Shown here: in pieces, positions 22,853 to 37,000 of the stretch | Numbering within the stretch: the stretch's first letter is position 1 | Layout: each line of letters opens with the position of its first letter | Source: Lingula anatina | Lineage: Eukaryota; Brachiopoda; Lingulata; Lingulida; Lingulidae | Direction: 5' to 3' | Assembly: GCF_001039355.2 (NCBI RefSeq) | Contig: NW_019775735.1 | Location: 742,643-806,642, forward strand | DNA: 64,000 nucleotides | Notes under the pieces: generated by a model | What the model was told of the DNA's origin: nothing | What the model saw: only the letters and a program-made list of their open reading frames with translations | Database searches by the model: none | Translations under genes and position numbers: made by a program

Positions 22853-25800
22853 TCAATGTGTTACAGTCTGCTGCCTTCTCTCCAGCTCATCCACAGTCAT
22901 CACTCTCTGGCCCTGCTGTGGGAGTGGTGGCATCTTGGGGAGCTGCCCAGGGCTGTCAGTGCTGCCAAACAACTTGGCCAAGTTCACACCTATATCTCCC
23001 CCTGGTCTCTGCTGTTGCTGCTGTTGTTGGTGCTGTTGCATGTTCAGCATGTTTGAGTTGTGCTGTGGGAAGGGGTGGTTGCTGCCATGGATGGCTCGAC
23101 CGGGAGACATTGGGCCATTGACAACATCTGAAACAAAGCAGGATTCCAAACATATGAATATGAAGACCATTTGTATTTTGTGATGGCTTTATTTGAAAAA
23201 TATAATTCATTGATGCAGTACTCATTATCCAAAACAGTGAAAAGCAGAGATGCTCCACATCTGCCAGTTCTTTTAGTTCAACCAAGTGTTTAGCTGTGCA
23301 TTAACTGAACAGAAGAAAAAAATTGGAAGAGCCAAAAACTTTTCACTAGATTTCAAGTGCTCTCTTCAAGCATAATAATCCACCTCACCTGGTCTATTCT
23401 GTTGTGGAATCATAGGTGTGGGAATCTGTGGCTGAGGGGAGTTGTTTCTCCCTACAGCTGCGTTGACAGCAGCACTGACCACAGCCGGGTTGGCAGACAT
23501 GGGAACACTGTTAGAGAAGCCAGGCCTGGGGGAGGCCACTTTGCCTTGCTGATAGCCTGCAGCTGCTGCTGCTGCCCTGGATGTCTGTGCCTGGATCAGG
23601 CTCTCCAGTACTGCCCTCTGTTGGACCTGCTGCAAGGCTGCCAGCTGACTAATCTGAGTCATGTTCAACTGGGCCAACTGTTGCTGCAAACCTGAAGTAT
23701 TAGAAAGACACGCATATTACATCAATTACCCATCATGCTTTCATTTAATGAGAAAAAAAAAATAATAATGATTTAAGCAATATGGGCAAAACATTTCATT
23801 TATTTAATGTCAATTATTATTAATGTCAAAAAAAGTTTTTTTCAACTTGCAAATACATATAATTCACTTTGTAAAGACCTGGATGTATTAAAAGACTATT
23901 GAAATTTCTCAGAGAAATATGAAATTGACAAATCTACAAACCTCTTGCTGCTGCCTGATTCAGCCCAGCCTGCTGCATTCTCTGCACCAAAATTTGCTGT
24001 GCCTGCTGTGCTGCCACAGCCTGTGCCTGAGCCTGGGCAGCTGTTCTTTGGTTTACTGCAGGAGACCTTCCTGTTATTGGCACAGGGATAGCATTACCAG
24101 GAGATACACCACTTGGCATAGAGCGAGGAACACCTGCTGAGTTGGGGCTAACTTGCTGCTGCTGCGGTGATTGTTGTTGTTGCTGCTGCTGCTGTTGCTG
24201 CTGTTGTTGTTGTTGTTGGAAATGCTGTTCAATGAGTCTGTTGATATCTTGACTTTGCTGGCCCTGTTGGTTTCCCCTGTTAATCATGTTTAGAATGTGC
24301 TGACCAGAGAGCTGCTGCTGTCTACCTGGACTGCTTGGACTAGTTGGGTTGCCTGGAACATCAAAGTAAAAACAAATGTGTTTAAATTTGTTTTCGTATT
24401 CTCTCGTTTAGATATATATTAGTAATTAAGAGCCATCCCCACTCGGTGATCCAAAAGTTTAATCGTGACTATCAGAATTCAATTATAACACAGTGCAACA
24501 CAGAGTTCAACACTAATTTAATAAACTTTCACTGTTTTTTTTTTTACTTTTTGACACCAAAACAAAAAAAACTTTCACACTTTGCTGATAACATATAAGA
24601 TAGCAAATTGTCAATGTACCTTTAACAATGGGTCGACCTGGTGCCTGTTGCATCTGTCCTTGATGCAGCATGTTCATCATTCCTTGTCCCACTAGAGGGC
24701 GTGGCGGCTGTTTGTTTTGTTCCATAGCTGCCGCTGCCATCAGGTTAGCTATGGGGACAGGTGCTCTTGGAGTCTGAACACTGGATTCTGCCTGGGAAGA
24801 TGGAAGCATCATGGTAGGTGCTGGGCTCTGTTCATTACCAGGCTGACCACCATCTTTGCCTTGTTTCTCTTTCTCTTCTGCTTTATCTTGCACCAGTTTT
24901 CTGATCACAGAGGTGGGTGTAAATGCAGCAGAGACTGGTGGCTTAAATTTAAGAGGCTGTTTTTAGTACAAAACTGATGTTTCTCCCATAAACATTTGAG
25001 CACATGTTACACACATTGCTGGATTGCTAAAAGATCTCATAATTAAAATTTGGCCTGGAAGAAATACAATGGGTAATGTCCTGATAACTTATTCAGTTAC
25101 AGAAGTTATAATTTCCAATATAAAAATCAATATTTATTTGAAGTATGACACATGCAAATATGACTGAAACCACAATATTTGTAACTGCATTTAAACACAT
25201 GTACAAATTTGTTTTTACCTTCTGATTCTGTGGTATCATAGGGGAGCCAGCCATACCAGGTGCACCAATAGGAGATTTACCCCTGCAACCAAATCAAAAC
25301 AATTACATTCAATAACAATATAGATTATTACACAGGATATACAGAAAACATAATTTTAACTAAATATGATAGTCATGTGAATCTCTAGGGACAAAGCTTT
25401 ATTTACCCTTCAGTATGCTGTTTCTTTAGAAATCTCTCTCTTTGATCCTCCAATTGTTTTTTGAGCAGTGCATTTTGCATTATGGCTTGAGTGTGAGCTG
25501 CCAGCTCTTGTGGTGATGGCACACGGGCCAAAGAAGCAGTTGGGGTTGTGCCCTAAAAAGGGTAATGTAACACATGTAACACAATTATGACATATATACA
25601 AAATCCATGGCTGAAATGGTCTGGAAGAGTTCAATAAGGTCCCAATACTTCAATTTATTGATTTAAGACAGGTCTCTGGCTCATTCTCTCCCTCTCTCTC
25701 ACACACACAACTATTCTAATTTCATTAAAAATCTTCAGAATCTACTTTCAGTTCTACACGCTAAAATTATCTGTGTATCAACATTCCTGTTTAGATGATA

Positions 25801-27178
25801 TTTTTCAAAAGAATATCCCAGCAGGTTGGCACCACATCAGCTCACCTGTACAGTTAGATTCTGACTGAGCACCTGCTGCTGGAACTGTGCTGGATGTATT
25901 GGAGATGGGGCTCTAAGGTGCATTGGAGGCTGAGAACCAAACACTGGAAATAAACAAGGCAAAAAACTTTGAAAATAATCCTTTTGTCCAAAGAGTTCAT
26001 TTATGACGTATGTTTGACATATTTCCTTCATATACATTGCTGCCCAACTTACCCAATTTGTCTTAATATTCAAGCAGTAAATATTGTTATGTAGCTGTAA
26101 GAAGACATTTACTTCTCTGGTTAGATATGCTTAAGTGGTAAATTTAAGTTGTGCTTGAAAGAGGACAATTCTGGTACTTACTGACTGGGGATGGTGCCTT
26201 AGGAGTCGACTGGCGCTGCTGCTGTTGCAGTGCTGCTTGCTGAGCCAGCTGCTGCACCAGTTGAGGTGGAGATGCCCCACGGGGCTGCTGAGGCTGTGGT
26301 GGAGCCCCTGGCTGGGGAGAAGCCCCTTTGGTTATAATGGTAGGGTTTTTCTGAATGAAGTTCCATATGGCATCATGTTGTTGTTTTGCCTGTTGGACCT
26401 TCTGTTGAAGGGAGGAGTAGTGAAGTGGAGTGGCTTGCTGTTGTTGCAGGTTCCTCATCTGGTTCTGATGGTGCTGCTGTAATTGCTGCTGTTGCAAGTC
26501 TTGCAGCTGCTGGTGCTGCTGCTGTGCCTTCATCAAGTCCTTAAATGACAGAATGCGAGTTGTTTGGTTCAGAAATTAATCTAGGATTACAAACATTTTG
26601 AAAGGATTTGTACATGGGGAGGATTTCAACATGGAACTGTTGATCAGGATTAGAATTCTTTCATTATATAGAAACAAAAGTGATCTATATAATTTGCTTG
26701 ACCTCTATCACCAAGATATTGCTTGAATCACTTCATTTCAAAATACACAGGATATGGTTCTTCAAGAGAAAATATTGCTTTAATTAGTAGAAGATTTAGA
26801 TGTTAAAGCACTGTTAGCATGTTCTCTGTGTCAAAGGTAGGTAGATGTCTTGGTTATGCAGACTAAGTCAAAAACACCTTTTTCCTAGGTGATACCATCT
26901 GTCAGAGCTACAGCTTTAAGAGGCATCACATGAGAGGGTTTCATATTTCACACAATCCCTGTACACATCTCACTCAACTTTCCAATGAATGTCTTTCACA
27001 ATAAATGAAAAGAAACCCTTAACATTTTACCTGTATAATTGCATTTTGTTGAGCTTCTTTCTGAGCATGGTCAATGAGTTGTTGGGCTGCAGGTGGAAGG
27101 TTGTGTGGTTCTGTCATAACAGCCTGTTGAAGAACAAGATAAACATGTACCACAATAAATAATACACACAACTGTTCT

Positions 27179-27210
<32 letters not shown>

Positions 27211-30200
27211 GTTCTATGATTTAGTAAGACAAATGTAAAGTGAATTAGAGATACATTAAAAACAAAATTCCAAACTTACGTTTGTTGGCATCTTTGGTGT
27301 TTCACTCAATGCCCCATTAGCCTTCATAAGCCCTACCAACTTGTTAAAGGCTGTCATGTCGTTGTTATTGGGAGAACCTGTTTGGTTCTTAGGTGTGCGT
27401 GTATCCATAGGGGGTAGCATGTTCTCACTGGACATGCCAGGGTGCCCTGGGGTGCCCCTTTGTGGCGGAGTGGGGGTTGGCTGAGCTTTGGCCAACTGAG
27501 AAGCAATGAATTGTAGTTGTGGTGAGAAACTCTCTGGTGGTGGCTGCTGTTGCTGCTGGTTGTGATGGTGTTGTTGCTGCTGTTGTTGCTGGTTATGATG
27601 GTGGGTTTGCTGATGCTGTTGTTGCTGGTTGTGATGGTGGGGTTGTTTCTGATTGTGCTGCAGGGGGATGTGGTGCTGGTTCTCTCCTGGCATCTGTCCT
27701 GGAGCATTACCACCGCCAAGTACCATCTTCTTCAATCCAGCTTCAAGTTCCTCTGCTGTCATCACTTTTTCCTTGGGTAAACCTGAAATGCATAAACAAG
27801 AAATGAGAGGGGTTTGCAGAACCCTTTAAAGATACATGACCACTTTCTTTGAAGACTTAAAAAATACTGCTATCCGTTTTTCAATACCATTCAGACATCC
27901 TTTATTACATTCACATGCTCAAGCACAAAACAACCAGACCAATGACATGTATGCATTCACCAAAAATAAAAAATACTATTCAAATAGTACAGCATCTATC
28001 CTTAGTACATCTCAAACTGCTCTGCAGATGGACGTCCATTACAGTTAATATGTGCATAACGTGTGATGTTATCCATGTGATGGCATCCATCAGTAAACTT
28101 ATGATAAGGAGAATATAAGATTAAGGTTTGTAAATTCTTTGTCAAGATTTACAGAAAGTAATAAAAGTAATTATTGGAACTATGGGTATTATACTGCCCT
28201 GATACATAAAACAGACAAAATGCTCATTGTTAGTACAAACAGGAAGGTATAAAGGCAACTGACATTTACATCACCCTTAATTATGTCTGTCACAACTACG
28301 TTAATGGTTAGCAAGACACCTTCAAAAATTCAGGACTTAGCAGAAACTTCTAATAGTAAGGTCAGAGTGGATATAGAAGTTCTAAAGATTAGAAACCACA
28401 TATATTGGAAACCAGCCTTGTGAGAAAACAAAAAGTATTGCATAAAATTTTACATCTTTCACTTGCTTAACACATGGGAAGAAAATCGGTTTCAAAAAGT
28501 GATTCAAATGAATAAATCCATACACAGTGTTTTTTAACTAAATCAGCCAGTAAATAAAATTCTAAATGTAGAAAAAATACTTATATTCCAAAAAAAATGG
28601 ACAACGCGTAAACTAGCATGGGTGGCACAAACAAAGGAATTTATTCACCACCACCCAAGCAAATACTGAAGCAACTATATATAGATTAGTCAGAGAGACT
28701 AATATGCAAGCCCAGCTCAAAGCGATCTACACTACGAAAGCATGGGGAAGGCACTGCCAGGGGGAACTTACTCTGTACACTAGGATGAACAAAGCTAGGA
28801 CTTAGAGCCTCCGTTTTATTATCACCCATTAAAAGAGCTTTCAAGTTGGTTTCTGCTTCTGTGGTACTGTTATTTCCATGTGATTCTGCTGAAATTTTGG
28901 TCAACATGGACATTTATCACCTTATGAACAACTATGCAACAACACAACATGTGAAAAACATTGTCTAGCATAGATGCAAACAAAATTTCCAAAACTTAAA
29001 GTGAATAGCTATACACAGATTACAAATTTGTGCCAATGCTAAAGTGACATACATAAAACAATTAGAAAGCTTAATCATATTTTTCCAATTTCTCTCTTAC
29101 AAACACCCATCATTTTTTATTCTCTCATAACCCTGTAAAGAGACCCAGGCTTTACCTTGCAGTCCTCCTCTCTTGGCAGCATGGTGCAGCATCTCTAGGA
29201 TGTTGGGTTGTTTGGTCTCCTCTGGCCCATGTGAAGGGGCATGGAATGGTACACCATCCAAGGGAGGGGCGGGAGAAACTGTGGGTGGGCTCTTCTGACC
29301 ACTGATGAGATCTGGGAGAGAAAGTTCCCCAAAGTTCTCACTACAGAGCCACACAAGAATCATACATCTAGGGGGTTATAATCTGCTTCAAATTCATGCT
29401 AACTCCATTTTTATTTTTAAAAAATCCAAGCCATTTTAACCGTACAATCTTTTTTTATCTGTGCACATTTGGCACCTAAAATAGCATGAAGGGAAGAACT
29501 CAGAAACTAGAGTTTGCAAATATAAATTTCCTACTCATTAAAGATCAGCAATCAAACAAACCATTTAAGAAACTGAAATCCCCATCAAGGGATGATCGCC
29601 TGCTGTTGCTATTGCTGTTTCCACCACCTTGAGCCTTGGACTGGAACCACTGGGAAAAGCGGCTGCCGGAAACCTGGAGAACTTGATCTGGTTTTGGACT
29701 GGTGGACTCCTACAAAAAAGAGAGAATTTAAGTTGTTCAAGTTGATCTTTTCGAAGAAAAGTGATGAAAGACAATTGAAAATAGAGCAATCCTACTAAAC
29801 ATGTTATCATGAAACTAATTACTAAGTTCCAACTCCAGTAAGAACCATTTTTCAAATTTCAAAAGATTACAATCAATTTTTGACAGGTCATAATGGCAAA
29901 TGGATTGTTCCAAAATGTACATGAAACTAGTGTTGGAAACAACATTTTTACATACCTGCACTTCTAGATTAGACTTGAAGAACTCGTTGATATCAAACTC
30001 TGGCACAGCGTTCTCTGTGGCAGATGGGACGGCCTTCTCTGGTTCAGACTGAGGAGATGGTTCGGGTGAACTAGATTCCTGGGTCTCTAAGCTACCATTC
30101 CTGTCCTGGACATTCACGGTTGCTGTTAAAATGTGGATGAATAATAAACAATATGATGTAACTTGCAAGACAATTCAGAAAATAAACATTCTTTGCAAAT

Positions 30201-32704
30201 AACGGTGTGTCATGTGCTGTAAAACAATACTGAAATTTAGACTTTTTCAGTAATTGGTGGTAGACAAAAATACAAGAACAACATATCTACTCCTTTCAAT
30301 AGAAAATACACATCACAGATTTTTGGCTATACAAGGATACGTACCAAAGATGACATACATTGATCCAGGTTCATTTAACATTAAAAACTGCTTTGCAAAC
30401 CCCCAAAATTGATTTAAAATATCACTTACTCAAATTTTTTGGTCCATCAACATTCTTCTCTTCTTCATCTGGTGCCTTTTCATCATCATCATCAGAAGTC
30501 CTATCAAACCCATGGAGTTCAATTGTGTCAGACTGACTGATAGGACCCTCTGTGAACCACTCCGGTTGCTCAGGCTGTTCGTTGTAACGGAAACTTCTTG
30601 CACGATCTGTGACAATAACATGACAGTTATACAAATTATCAATAATATATATAGGTTATTAATAGGTTTCACATGTATTTCGCTTTACTTTAATTATCTT
30701 TACGGAAACATCCCATCCAGTTAAAGACAAGAGATACCTAAAGCAAAAGAATAGCCTATCTTATACTTACTGTATCTCCTGTCTGGATCATCATAACTTC
30801 CACTATCTCTCCTGAAGCGTTCAAATCTTCTGTCATCTCGATCACGATCTCTGTCGAAACGGGAATCTCTGCTATCTCTACTGTCTCTCAGGTTCCTACC
30901 ATCTCGAAGATCCCTACTGTCACGAATGTCCCGGCTATCTCGAATATCTCTACTGAACCTGAATTCTCTTCTATCCCTGTCATGGTCATATTCTCTGTCC
31001 CGCTCTCGGTCAAGTTGGATGCGACCACTTCCTATTCGCCTCTGGTCATTTCTAGGTCTAAATAGAGAGAAAATTTTAGAAAAGACACCCAAATACACTT
31101 AAATTTATAATTCCTGACCACATACTCGCATAACAAAATCAAATGAAAATGGGGGATTCATTCCTAACGAATTCATACCATTAACTTAAATCTAAAGTAA
31201 AAAAAAAAAAAATGAAAAATATGCCACTTGATGATTACAAAGCACATTTCTAGGTGCATTTCTTTATCTCAGTTTTAAAGAAGTACCTTTCTCTGTCCCG
31301 ATCCAAATCCCTGTCTCTCTCCCTGTCTCTGTAGTCCACACTAAGTTGTCTTTGAGGCACAGATGGAGATGGTGACGATGTCTGAGTCACATGGCATCCT
31401 GTTAGGAAGCTACGCCTCTGAGGACTCAATACAATACCACTGTCTTCTTGCTTTACTCTTTCCTTGGGATCTAGAACAATTAAGTGGTATTAACATTGTT
31501 AATTTTACTTTCTATGTTACTCTGAACCCTCCAGCATGCAGGTTGTAAAAAAAAAAAAAAAAAAAATTAAGACAGGTTTACATTGCAAGTGACATAACTG
31601 TGAAGTGAAGAATCGGTTTTCAACTTTTCATTCAACTAGTGAAGCCACATATATTTTAAACAAAACATGGCACTAGAAGAAAGGTTTCTTTAAAAATATA
31701 ATAATATTTTGAAATGGCCATTTTTATCAATGAAATTTGAATACACTGATAACAGATTAAGGAGAAATTTACTACAGCTCTTGTCAGATACTTGGATAGG
31801 AGTTCCAAGAATAACAAAAAGGTTCTTACCAGCAGGTCTCTTCAGTGAATCACGGTCAATATCAGCTGGACGTTTCCTTCTATCTCCCAATGTCAATGGA
31901 GAGTTGCCTCGGGAACCTCCAAATGACTTGAACCACTTTTCTGGATCCCAGTATCCCTCTGGCCTACAATAACATAGAACACTTACTAAGGATCTCTTAC
32001 TGTACCTTCCGTGAGACATATCAGTCCTAGAGACAGCATTGATATCAGCTTATTCTATTCAAAATTATGGGTTTGGGTGGGAAATGTACAACCTCCCTTT
32101 GTATGTATGACAAATAATGCACTACTACCCCCTAGTCTGATGCACTAATTACAGGCCTGTTATCGCATATATTAGGCATTATTTAGTACATAATTACACT
32201 AACAAAACAAGTTTAAAATTTTAAAAATAATATTATGATAACTTAATAAAACGAAGACTTACCCATCATATTCTTTGTTGAGACAGGTTGGCCTGATGTT
32301 TGCTGCACTGCTATCAGCAATTTTCAGTAGAACATCCTACAAAGAGAAACCTGTTACCTACAAATATTCTGAGATCGTCAGCAATTCAGTTTTACTAAAA
32401 CACGTGCCCTTTGGTGTATGTACTTTTCATGTCCAACTGACTTTGTTACATGACTGGAATAAAATATGTATAATCTATATTAGGGTTCAGTGTAAGTAAT
32501 AACTAATGAGAACATTTAATCAAGCTTATTCAAGGTTCATATTAAGTTAATTTTTTAACAACTCACCCGAGAATATTGATGTTCTGGCAAATTAACAGTA
32601 GGTGATCCCTCTTTGGAACTATGTTCCGATTTCGATTGGTTTTCATTTTCTTTGTTACCTTCTAAATCACTCAGAGCGACATCTATCTCGGATTTCTTGT
32701 CCAT
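22853..32704 (-). CDS. EIF4ENIF1: eIF4E transporter 4E-T (EIF4ENIF1)
   Basis: Twenty coding exons, in transcript order: 32704-32567, 32336-32263, 31963-31830, 31470-31287, 31057-30771, 30606-30430, 30122-29956, 29709-29562, 29311-29156, 28888-28772, 27782-27280, 27123-27031, 26539-26182, 25943-25846, 25552-25407, 25282-25219, 24941-24620, 24352-23942, 23691-23389, 23127-22853; 1384 residues (human 985). 4E-T binds eIF4E, represses and protects mRNA, and organises P-bodies. Visible signatures: the eIF4E site YSRDVLL (44-50); an Arg/Asp repeat block (about 205-270); the DDX6-binding Cup-homology segment SDTIELHGFD (298-307); FDINEFF; MTAFNKLV; FTPTSVIRKL; and the C-terminal NLAKLFGS followed by VDELERRQ. 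All have clear vertebrate counterparts. The extra length is mostly Gln/His and Gln tracts. The first coding exon starts after an acceptor, so the 5' UTR is spliced. Confidence 0.96.
24150..24222 (-). repeat. Polyglutamine-coding CAG/CAA tract in 4E-T
   Basis: In exon 18 a mixed CAG/CAA run codes a long glutamine tract, followed by a second short one. Mixed codons reduce slippage but the tract is probably length-variable. Further Gln/His tracts lie in exon 11 (about 27545-27660) and exon 13 (about 26440-26530). Confidence 0.9.
27183..27210. repeat. Homopolymer T run in 4E-T intron 11
   Basis: About 28 consecutive T residues (A on the coding strand), between exons 27280 and 27123. Its length is likely to be unreliable in any assembly. 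Confidence 0.9.
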
Positions 32705-33511
32705 TCCTTTCTAATAAGATAAAAAAATAATTGGCTATTATATAGAAAGAAGAGGCAGCATAAAAGACAATTATTTGAAGAGATCATACATTAAATTAAT
32801 ACAACTTAATTTGACAAAAACACCATCATCCTCTACAAATTTTTACAGAAAACGTTGAAAAGGACTGCCCTTTTGTGTAATACATGACCAGATCCCATCT
32901 TCTCACTGGCAGTGAAAACATCTCCAATGGAAAGAAGTATCAAGTTGGGTAATCCTGGTATAATTTTACAACAAGTTGTCAAATTGCACGTTTTACAAAA
33001 TGGCAGAAAGGGCTTTTAAAAGTAGGCATCTGTATTCACCATTTGCCATTTTAATAATTATGGCTATCATAACTCAAACTGCACAGTGTGACTGCATATA
33101 ATTACGTGATAACCAACTGCTAGCTGTACTCTGCTACAGTGTCATTCTACCATCTCCTACTCGTCCCAACAAAATACTGCAGACACCTGCACCATACTTA
33201 CATATACGGGTAAATGAGTTTTTCCAAAAACAAAGGTTTCTTTACATAACTTCAGGATATGACAAATGACACACAGTCTATGGTTGACACATTTCCGTGT
33301 ATGACTGTTAGAAGATGTGGAAATAATACTCTCGAACATCCCAAACTAAGCTATAACTGCTTTCAAAAGGAAGCAAAATTAACTATGCAAACATGCACTA
33401 ATTAGTAACCAATACCTTATTCACCATATCGGAACTCAAAATTACTAGCCCAACTGTCCATTTCATTAAATAAAGGTAAAAGTCAAAGATCCCAAAATCA
33501 AAACAATGTAC

Positions 33512-34052
33512 CTCCACGTTGCTGCTTTTGCGGAGAAGATACTACAATTTCGTGGACCAGTTTTGCTTAAGTCAGACTGTCACTCAACACGTATTGTTTC
33601 TCCCCGTTTCGGTAGCTTTTCTATGTAGTATCTGTAGCAATTATAACGATGTACTATGAAGCATACTGTTATTAATTCAGGTTTTTCAAACGCCTCCGAA
33701 ACACTGCAAGCTTTTTGGAAAATGTCGCCTGGGCACAAAGTCCCGGATGCACACCTGCGCATTTGACTTTGACCTTCGACCTGCCAAAAAATAAAAGCTT
33801 AATTGGTTATACTTCAGTCTAGAATATATTTGATTGATGTTAGTTAGTTAAATGATAGTGAGCTATTAAACTTTTGAAGTGAATAATTCTGCACGCTATA
33901 CATTTTCCACATGCCGAATGTCTTGACAGTAACTCTTTATGAACAGGAAGTAATACTAACACTTCCGGGGGTCATTCAAGTGTTCCGCCATCAACGTGCT
34001 GCACTTGCCATCTGTATGCTTCATTTGCTACTGTTTCAAAGCCATTACAACA
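33512..34052. promoter_or_regulatory. Divergent promoter and 5' UTRs, 4E-T (-) and DRG1 (+)
   Basis: A good donor on the minus strand (cgtggag|gtacat, exon edge 33512) marks a noncoding first exon of 4E-T that must start before about 33770. The DRG1 ATG is at 34053. The two transcription starts therefore lie within a few hundred bases. I see no TATA box. Shared promoter use is inferred from spacing. Confidence 0.55.
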
Positions 34053-37000
34053 ATGAGTGCGCTTCAAAAGATAGCGGAGATCGAAGCAGAGGTATGGTGT
34101 ACACATTAGTATTAACGGCAGATGTATTTCTTGTTTTATTGTTAAAGTCTTCATTGGCGATGTTGTTGGTATTTTCAACCATTACAGTATATTTCTCTTT
34201 ACACTTAAAACAGAAATTATCGATGCCGGCGGGATACGCTGATTTGGTTGATGTGTATATGTGCACGTAACTTATAACCTGCTACCGCATGTCACGTTCC
34301 TGTATGCTACCTAGATTTTAAACCAGACCCCCCCCCCCCACCCCCCACCCCACCCCACCTCCCAAATACACATACATGTACCTCAGGAAAGGTAACACAT
34401 GTCAAATGCTTTAGAATTCCGCCGGCCTCTATAACTCTTTATGTTCGATTCTTTGGCAGATGTTAATGCAAAGTTCTGCATAATGTGCATTACCATTATA
34501 TTAATCATACGTTTAATATGAGTCGAAGGTTGTAAGTTATGTAGAATGACCATACTGTAGATAGTACATGTACAAAGTTTTGAACATGTGTAAGCACTCC
34601 TATATGCTGTAGTTTCTGATATACTCTATATTATATTTACTATTTAAGCACGGTGATTTATGTAATAGCTCTTCTTATTATGGTTTCTGATATTTACTAT
34701 TTTTGTGAACATTTGAAGGCTATAGATGTATATAAATGTAAAATGACCACCAGAGAGCATGCACACCTTCCTCGATGAAATTTAATTCAAATAAAATGCA
34801 TTTTGAATTTTTGACTAGATGGCCCGAACCCAAAGAAATAAAGCAACTATGGGGCATCTTGGCTTACTTAAAGCTAGATTAGCAAAGTTGAGGAGAGAAC
34901 TGATAGAACCAAAGGGAGGAGGTGGAGGTGCTGGAGAAGGATTTGATGTAGCAAAAACTGGAGATGCCAGGATAGGATTTGTGGGTAAGAATAGGTTAAT
35001 GACTAGGTAATATGAGTATGTATGTCAAATCAAATGTACTCTTTAAGATGGTTATTGCATAGTTTATAAAGATAGTGAGGTTAATATATAAATGGGGGTT
35101 TATAACCATTGATGATACTAGTTTATTTAAATTGTTTTCTGTCTAAGATTTGTTGTTTTTGATAAGCTGTAAATCAAAGCCTGTGGGGAAGAACATTTTT
35201 ATAGCAATTGATCTCTGTTGTGATATAAATAGGACATGTTAAACCAATAATTTATTTTACAGAATGCATTTGTAGCCTGTTGCTCCCAACTTTATTTTTC
35301 AACTTGGGCATTGAAATGATTCTGGTCTGTATTTAATGAGCTTCATACTATATATTCAAGGGAAAAGCTGAATCACAGCTTTGTTTGAAAAGTTGTAATG
35401 GTGCTCTTTTTTTATCTTTAGGTTTCCCATCTGTTGGCAAGTCCACTTTATTGACTAATCTGGCTGGAGTTTATTCTGAGGTGGCTGCTTATGAATTCAC
35501 CACTCTTACTACTGTGCCTGGGGTCATCAGGTATAAAGGTGCTAAGATCCAGGTAAAACCTTGTTAGATGTTTGTATCTCAACTCAGTTCTCCACATCCT
35601 AATTCCTCAAACTGATATTCATGAGTTAACAAGTTGAAGTATGTCTTCATAGATAGATGTTAAGAAGTTGCTCTATTTGTCAGTAGCTTGGTTAAGCAAG
35701 TTCTTGTTGTCAAACATGAGACATATATACTATCAATAGAATAAATGATGATGTTTATAATTTAGAGTGGTACTTTTCATTTTAGCTTTTAGATCTCCCA
35801 GGTATTATTGAGGGTGCTAAGGATGGTAAAGGAAGAGGAAAGCAAGTAATTGCAGGTAATTCAATACATGTCTCTCTTTATTTAGCCAGAGAAGAAATTC
35901 ATAATGTGAAGAAAACATATGTTGTGAATGTATTTTTAGAAATGTATATTTTTGCTGTAATTTTTACTTGTGTGTGTGTAATTTTTTTTTCAGTTGCAAG
36001 AACTTGCGGTTTAATTTTTATTGTTCTTGATGTCCTCAAGCCACTACAACATAAAAGACTGATAGAACATGAACTAGAAGGTTTTGGGATAAGACTTAAC
36101 AAAACTCCTCCAAATATTGTGTTTAGGAAAAAGGAAAAAGGTGGAATAAATTTACAGCAAATGGTAAGTCACTTAGAAGAATGAAATATAGAATATGAAT
36201 GGTGAAGGTTTCAGCCATCTTTTTTTAATGGTTGTATCTGTGTCTATAATGCCATTTTATATATAGACACTACCCTTGCCATTGCCATTGCCTTTGGTGT
36301 CTGAAACATGTTGTTCACTCTTTGACTGCTAAAACATTATTGTGTTGCCTTAAATTCCCCAAGTGGTCTGTTTGGTAAAAAAGGCCAAGTTCGTTTCAAA
36401 ACCCATGATCAGATTTTTTTTTTTACAGTAGTTTTTAGCATTATTTTGGCAATATTTTGGCATAATTGGGTTTTACTTCAAATTTTCTTGGGGGGAGGGG
36501 GGTGTGCACTGTTAAAGGGGCAGGTTCTTTTCAAAATTAGCACGATCATATTATTTTTATAAAAAATTGATTTATTTATAAAAATTGTTTGGTATCTGTA
36601 GGTTCACAAGCTTTGATTGTGTCAATTTTACTTAAATTTCCCCTAAGTTATACGTACAGAAGCAACCAGTAGTTAAAACAATGATTTTGATAAAAAGATC
36701 AATCTTTAGCCTTTATTAATAATTTTTTAATGGAAATTTTTCATATCTCGTCTGTCAACACGGTGTTTCTATTTACATACATTTTGCTTTAACAGATGCA
36801 ATATAAACTGAATAGGTGATGAATAGATATTCACATTAAAAGACATTATCTGCTGCTAGGTTCCCCAGTCTGAGTTAGACGCGGATGTTGTGAAGACGAT
36901 TCTGGCAGAGTATAAAATACACAATGCAGATATAACATTGAGGTACGATGCCACGCCAGAAGACTTGATAGATGTTGTGGAAGGCAACAGGGTTTACATA

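Noticed and set aside
22856-24140. Plus-strand Cys/Leu/Val-rich frames opposite 4E-T
   Set aside because: They are the antisense of CAG/CAA-rich coding exons; frame openness comes from the repeat.
27519-27806. Plus-strand Val/Leu/Gly-rich frames at 4E-T exon 11
   Set aside because: Shadow of the Gln/His tracts on the coding strand.
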